Part shown: positions 41,285 to 44,442 of the stretch, piece after piece
How the letters are laid out: every line of letters starts with the position of its first letter
Position numbering within the stretch: the first letter of the stretch is position 1
NCBI GenBank assembly: GCA_019415435.1
Contig: DXZE01000012.1
Span: 1-44,442 of the forward strand
DNA: 44,442 nt
Direction of reading: 5' to 3'
Origin: Erysipelotrichaceae bacterium
Lineage (GTDB): Bacteria > Bacillota_I > Bacilli_A > Erysipelotrichales > Erysipelotrichaceae
Translations under genes and position numbers: made by a program
The notes under the pieces: model-generated
What the model saw: the letters and a program-made list of their open reading frames with translations, nothing else
The model's database searches: none
What the model was told of the DNA's origin: nothing

Positions 41285-41776
41285 ATGGAAGATAGAGAAA
41301 GACTGAATGTCTTTAAAAGAGAATGCCGTAATTATTATCTTTATGAGTCTGATATAGAGATGGTTAAAGATAAGATCAAGCATACAATTAACAGACTAGA
41401 GGATGTTAAGTCACCTGTATTAGATAAAGTAGGTTCTTCTCCTTCTCCAAAGGAGAAGGATATCATTAAGTTAATAGAACTGAAGAACCTGTATGAGGCA
41501 CGTTTACAGTACTATGAAGATAAGATGAAGTGGGTAAAGGAAGTAACAGAAGAGATTCCTTCTCCTGCCTACAGAGCCTTGACATGGATGACCTGTGTAC
41601 AGGGTAAGAATAAGAATGATATTACATTACGGTTTGATATTTCTGCGGAGTCTGCATATCAGAAAAGAGATAAGTTTCTGTTACAGGTACTGGATGATGA
41701 GAAGATGCAGGAGTTACAGGCTATAGATGATAAGAAACCACCTACATTAACGACTAAGATAGAGGATCTGGGATAA
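41285..41776 (+). CDS. Sigma-region-4-like / ArpU-like protein, second of a tandem pair
   Basis: 163 aa from the ATG at 41285; an in-frame start at 41261 lies inside the previous gene. It has a long helical stretch (about 15-105, LIELKNLYEARLQYYEDKMK) and then an HTH (CVQGKNKNDITLRFDISAES, AYQKRDKFLLQVL), as in phage late-gene activators of the ArpU class. It starts 2 nt after the first copy. The tail (ELQAIDDKKPPTLTTKIEDL) is probably disordered. It may be a domesticated phage regulator. Confidence 0.65.
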   Translation: MEDRERLNVFKRECRNYYLYESDIEMVKDKIKHTINRLEDVKSPVLDKVGSSPSPKEKDIIKLIELKNLYEARLQYYEDKMKWVKEVTEEIPSPAYRALTWMTCVQGKNKNDITLRFDISAESAYQKRDKFLLQVLDDEKMQELQAIDDKKPPTLTTKIEDLG

Positions 41777-41780
41777 AGAA

Positions 41781-43301
41781 ATGAGCGGAATACGGATAGG
41801 AGATCTGATTGGTGAAACAACCAGTTATGACAAGAAAGAAAGTGTTGAATTAAATAAACCTAAGAGCTGGTGTAAAAGCATAAGTGCTTTTGCGAACACC
41901 AGTGGAGGTACACTGATATTTGGCATTACAGATGATGATACAGTTGTAGGTTTAAATAATGCTAAGAGCGATTCTGAAAAGATCAGTGAAATCATTAAAC
42001 ACAGAATTACTCCATTGCCATCCTATAGCTTAGACTTCCATGAAACAGATGATCATAAGGTAGTGATTATTCTTAATGTAAATAAAGGCGAAGAAACGCC
42101 ATATTACTATATTGGAGATGGTAATATGACAGCTTATATCAGATCTGGCAATCAGAGTATTCCTGCGCCAACAGTGGTTATGAGAAGACTGGTTCTGCGT
42201 GGTATGAATTCCACGTTTGACTCATTAAACACCGATTACAAGGCATCCGATTATTCCTTCTCAAAGGTAAGAGAAAGATATAAGGTATGGACTGGTAAAA
42301 GTCTTCCTGATGGTTCTTATGAATCATGGGGCATGGTTAACGAGGATGGCACTTTAACAAATGCTGGTGCGTTAATGGCGGATGAGTCGCCAATTAAGTA
42401 TTCCAGAGTGTTCTGTACCAGATGGGATGGAATAACAAAGAGTGGTGGAATCATGGATGCATTGGACCATCAGGAATACAGCGGCGGTTTGATTTCACTA
42501 TTAAATGATGCGGAAACTTTCATCAAAGTGCATTCAAAGACCATGTGGAAGAAAACGGATAATTCAAGATTAGAGTTTCCGGAATATGTCCATCGTAGTT
42601 ACTTTGAGGCACTCGTCAATGCACTGGTTCATCGTGACTATCTTGAGTATGGTAGTGAAGTGCATGTAGATATGTTTAATGACCGTCTTGAGATTTCTTC
42701 TCCTGGTGGAATGGTTGATGGAACTAGAGTACAGGATAGAAATCTCAGAACGGTAGTATCCAAGAGGAGAAATCCAGTGATAGCTGATATATTCAATAGA
42801 CTAGGCTATATGGAACGTCAGGGCAGTGGTCTCGGAAAAATTCTGGATGGTTATGAAAAATCAGAAAATTTCAGAGAAAAGAAAGAGCCAGAGTTCTATT
42901 CGGATGATTCTGTTTTTATAGTGACATTACCAAATCTGAATTATCAATATCTGGATAATATGAATATGTTTGATTCTTCTGAGACTGTTAATAAGCAGAA
43001 AGAAGATTCATTGAATTTGACAGATCGTGAAAAAGAAACACTACAGAAGATGGAATATGGCGTAGAATACACAGCTAAAGAGGTTAGAACCTTTTTAGGA
43101 CTTAAATCTTCGAGAACAAGAGAGATATTAAATTCTCTTATAGATAAAGGATTTATTCGCGGTACTTCAGCTACAAGAAACCGGAAGTTTATTAAGGTTG
43201 GTCGTCCTAAACATGATGATTTAGAAGGGAATGGCGAGAACGTAAACGAGTTACCGGCGAAGAGCGGCGGAATACCGGCGAAAAGCAGCGAAAACCGGTG
43301 A
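41781..43301 (+). CDS. AlbA_2-domain, ATPase-type regulator (RecG-like/COG2865) ending in a repeat
   Basis: 506 aa. An N-terminal AlbA_2 (Schlafen-like) domain (about 15-125; SVELNKPKSWCKSISAFANT, SGGTLIFGITDDD), then an ATP-binding GHKL-like part (VNALVHRDYLEYGSEVHVDM, DRLEISSPGGMVDG, RQGSGLGKILDGYE). A winged helix follows (LTDREKETLQKMEYGVEYTA, LGLKSSRTREILNSLIDKGF). The last 20 residues (LPAKSGGIPAKSSENR) come from the CCGGCGAAAA array, and the TGA stop lies in it. Family members are thought to be transcription regulators or DNA-binding ATPases, some near defence islands. It starts 4 nt after the previous stop. Confidence 0.85.
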   Translation: MSGIRIGDLIGETTSYDKKESVELNKPKSWCKSISAFANTSGGTLIFGITDDDTVVGLNNAKSDSEKISEIIKHRITPLPSYSLDFHETDDHKVVIILNVNKGEETPYYYIGDGNMTAYIRSGNQSIPAPTVVMRRLVLRGMNSTFDSLNTDYKASDYSFSKVRERYKVWTGKSLPDGSYESWGMVNEDGTLTNAGALMADESPIKYSRVFCTRWDGITKSGGIMDALDHQEYSGGLISLLNDAETFIKVHSKTMWKKTDNSRLEFPEYVHRSYFEALVNALVHRDYLEYGSEVHVDMFNDRLEISSPGGMVDGTRVQDRNLRTVVSKRRNPVIADIFNRLGYMERQGSGLGKILDGYEKSENFREKKEPEFYSDDSVFIVTLPNLNYQYLDNMNMFDSSETVNKQKEDSLNLTDREKETLQKMEYGVEYTAKEVRTFLGLKSSRTREILNSLIDKGFIRGTSATRNRKFIKVGRPKHDDLEGNGENVNELPAKSGGIPAKSSENR

Positions 43302-43405
43302 AAACCGGCGGAATACCGGCGAAAAGCGGCGAAAACCGGCGAAAAGACCGGCGGAATACCGGCGAAAACCGGTGAAAACCGGCGGAAAGGCCTGCGAAAT
43401 ACCGG
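43252..43405 (+). repeat. Tandem CCGGCGAAAA-type repeat array
   Basis: About a dozen imperfect 10-12-bp units: ACCGGCGAAAA, ACCGGTGAAAA, ACCGGCGGAAT and GCGGCGAAAA variants. It covers the last 17 codons of the AlbA_2 gene and about 100 nt beyond. It is much richer in G+C than its surroundings. Units of 10-11 bp are not multiples of three, so gain or loss of copies would change the reading frame and the end of the protein. The C-to-T change in CCGGTGAAAA makes the present TGA. Past that stop the same frame stays open for about 38 codons. Confidence 0.85.
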
Positions 43406-43512
43406 TAGATTAGACTGATGATTCGCAAGTGATTATCACACGACGGTTGAATGATCATTTATGTATAGCTCTTTCATAAAATGAGATCAGACAGGCTATA
43501 TTCTTATACAGT

Positions 43513-44181
43513 GTGACATATCTTGGTAAGTATGGAACATTACCGGTAGTAACATATGCACAGAATGTACAGGATCCTTTCCTGTTATTTATTAAAAGAG
43601 TTGCAGATATCATAGGCGCATTAATAGGACTTGTGTTTACAGGCATCATTGCCATATTTGTAGTGCCAGCGATAAAGCTGGATTCACCAGGTCCTGCCAT
43701 ATTCTCACAAATCAGAGTAGGTAAGAATGGGCGCAGGTTTAAGTTCTATAAATTCCGCTCTATGTATGTTCCTGCAGAAGAACGCAAGAAAGAGTTAGAA
43801 AAGAATAATCAGATGAATGGTCTGATGTTCAAGATGGATAATGATCCGCGTATTACAAGAGTCGGTAAGTTTATCCGTAAGACTTCATTAGATGAATTCC
43901 CACAGTTCTTCAATGTATTAAAAGGAGATATGTCCCTTGTTGGAACAAGACCTCCTACAGAAGAAGAATTTGAACATTATAACGAGCATTACAGAAGAAG
44001 ATTATCCATGTTTCCGGGTATTACCGGATTATGGCAGGTAAGTGGCAGAAGTGACATCAAAGACTTTGATGATGTAGTCAAGCTGGATCTCAAGTATATT
44101 GATAACTGGTCATTAGGACTGGATGCGAAGATTTTATTTGAAACATTTGCAGTAGTATTAAAAAGAAAGGGTGCTGAATAA
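43513..44181 (+). pseudogene. Sugar transferase (polyprenyl-phosphate glycosylphosphotransferase), N-terminal half missing
   Basis: 222 codons from a GTG at 43513 with no ribosome binding site. The C-terminal catalytic domain is complete: one membrane helix (VADIIGALIGLVFTGIIAIF), then SPGPAIFSQIRVGKNGRRFK, YKFRSMYV, DEFPQFFNVLKGDMSLVGTR and PGITGLWQVSGRSDI. Such enzymes start capsule or exopolysaccharide units by adding sugar-1-phosphate to undecaprenyl phosphate. The first 15 residues (GTLPVVTYAQNVQDP) are what precedes this domain in 450-residue CpsE/WcaJ proteins, so the first four membrane helices are lost. The catalytic domain alone can be active in some short homologues (PglC-like), so a working short enzyme is the alternative. 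Confidence 0.7.
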
Positions 44182-44442
44182 GTATTCTTTCTCTTTTTAC
44201 ATACAGTTAAAGAATCTTTTACCTATGTAATCTATGGGCATCAACATGAAAGTATTTAAAACAGATATGGATTTTGTGTCTCATGTCATGCTCTCTTCAG
44301 CTTTGAATATATTCATCTGGGGGATCTGATTGATATACGTTTTATAAGAAAGATTAATAGTGTCACAGGTGATGTATCCTGCTTTAGCTGTTATGCCTCT
44401 CATGAAATGACCATACGCAGATCAGATTGATTGTCACTGATC
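44182..44442. other. Window end, no gene recognised
   Basis: Short frames only (for example a 27-codon frame from 44247) with no ribosome binding sites or family likeness. No clear terminator follows the sugar transferase. Confidence 0.4.

Noticed and set aside
43252..43405. CRISPR array
   Set aside because: Units are 10-12 bp and directly adjacent with no unique spacers of constant length; this is a simple tandem repeat.

Overview
The window is a chromosomal segment of a low-to-mid GC Firmicute, most likely of the Erysipelotrichia (the lineage next to the Mollicutes). Signs of this are AGGAGG ribosome binding sites, the Bacillota-type str/S10/spc/alpha ribosomal supercluster on one strand, a zinc-type S14 (rpsZ), and an L16 N-terminus (KYRRPHRLSYEG) that resembles Mollicutes/Erysipelotrichia rather than the Bacillus form. 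rpmD is missing between rpsE and rplO, and map and infA are missing between adk and rpmJ. TGA is used as a stop. The taxonomic assignment is inference.

Layout. 1-1045: a minus-strand DUF4428 zinc-finger protein gene with promoter and terminator. 1161-5617: the str operon (rpsL, rpsG, fusA, tuf) with a textbook sigma-A promoter, a structured leader and a terminator. 5662-6630: a HAD phosphatase that looks leaderless, plus a small unknown gene. 6644-7027: the wreck of a zinc-ribbon/YARHG protein. 7054-7256: a candidate type I toxin-antitoxin-like locus (a 31-aa hydrophobic peptide facing a small terminated RNA). 7526-7742: a cre-like site, the S10 promoter and a folded leader. 7785-21579: the S10-spc-alpha supercluster (rpsJ to rplQ with secY, adk and rpoA), closed by a terminator. 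21580-28691: housekeeping and metabolic genes (a helicase/regulator remnant, an alkaline-phosphatase-fold enzyme, a lipoprotein, the ACT/UPF0210 pair, a uracil/xanthine permease and an AI-2E transporter). 28692-39000: an accessory island. 39032-44181: prfA, prmC, two tandem sigma-region-4-like regulators, an AlbA_2/ATPase-type regulator whose tail runs into a CCGGCGAAAA repeat array, and a 5'-truncated sugar transferase.

The accessory island is the most interesting part. 28959-35027 is a co-oriented set: a four-CxxC zinc protein, an SPFH protein with three C-terminal zinc ribbons, a DUF4428 protein, a lipoprotein, a two-zinc-ribbon protein with a C-terminal membrane helix, and a TPM-domain membrane protein. 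SPFH + zinc ribbon + TPM matches the Bacillus subtilis YdjI/YdjG/YdjH module that works with PspA in envelope stress, but here there is no PspA and there are three extra partners. A mutually exclusive hairpin pair in front of the first gene could act as an attenuator. The island continues with a YunD-like 5'-nucleotidase and a short, decaying gene group (a truncated small ORF and a poly-G frameshift). IS30 and IS3 transposase remnants show past insertion and loss.

Only the sequence was read. Family names rest on recognised motifs, and no database search was run.
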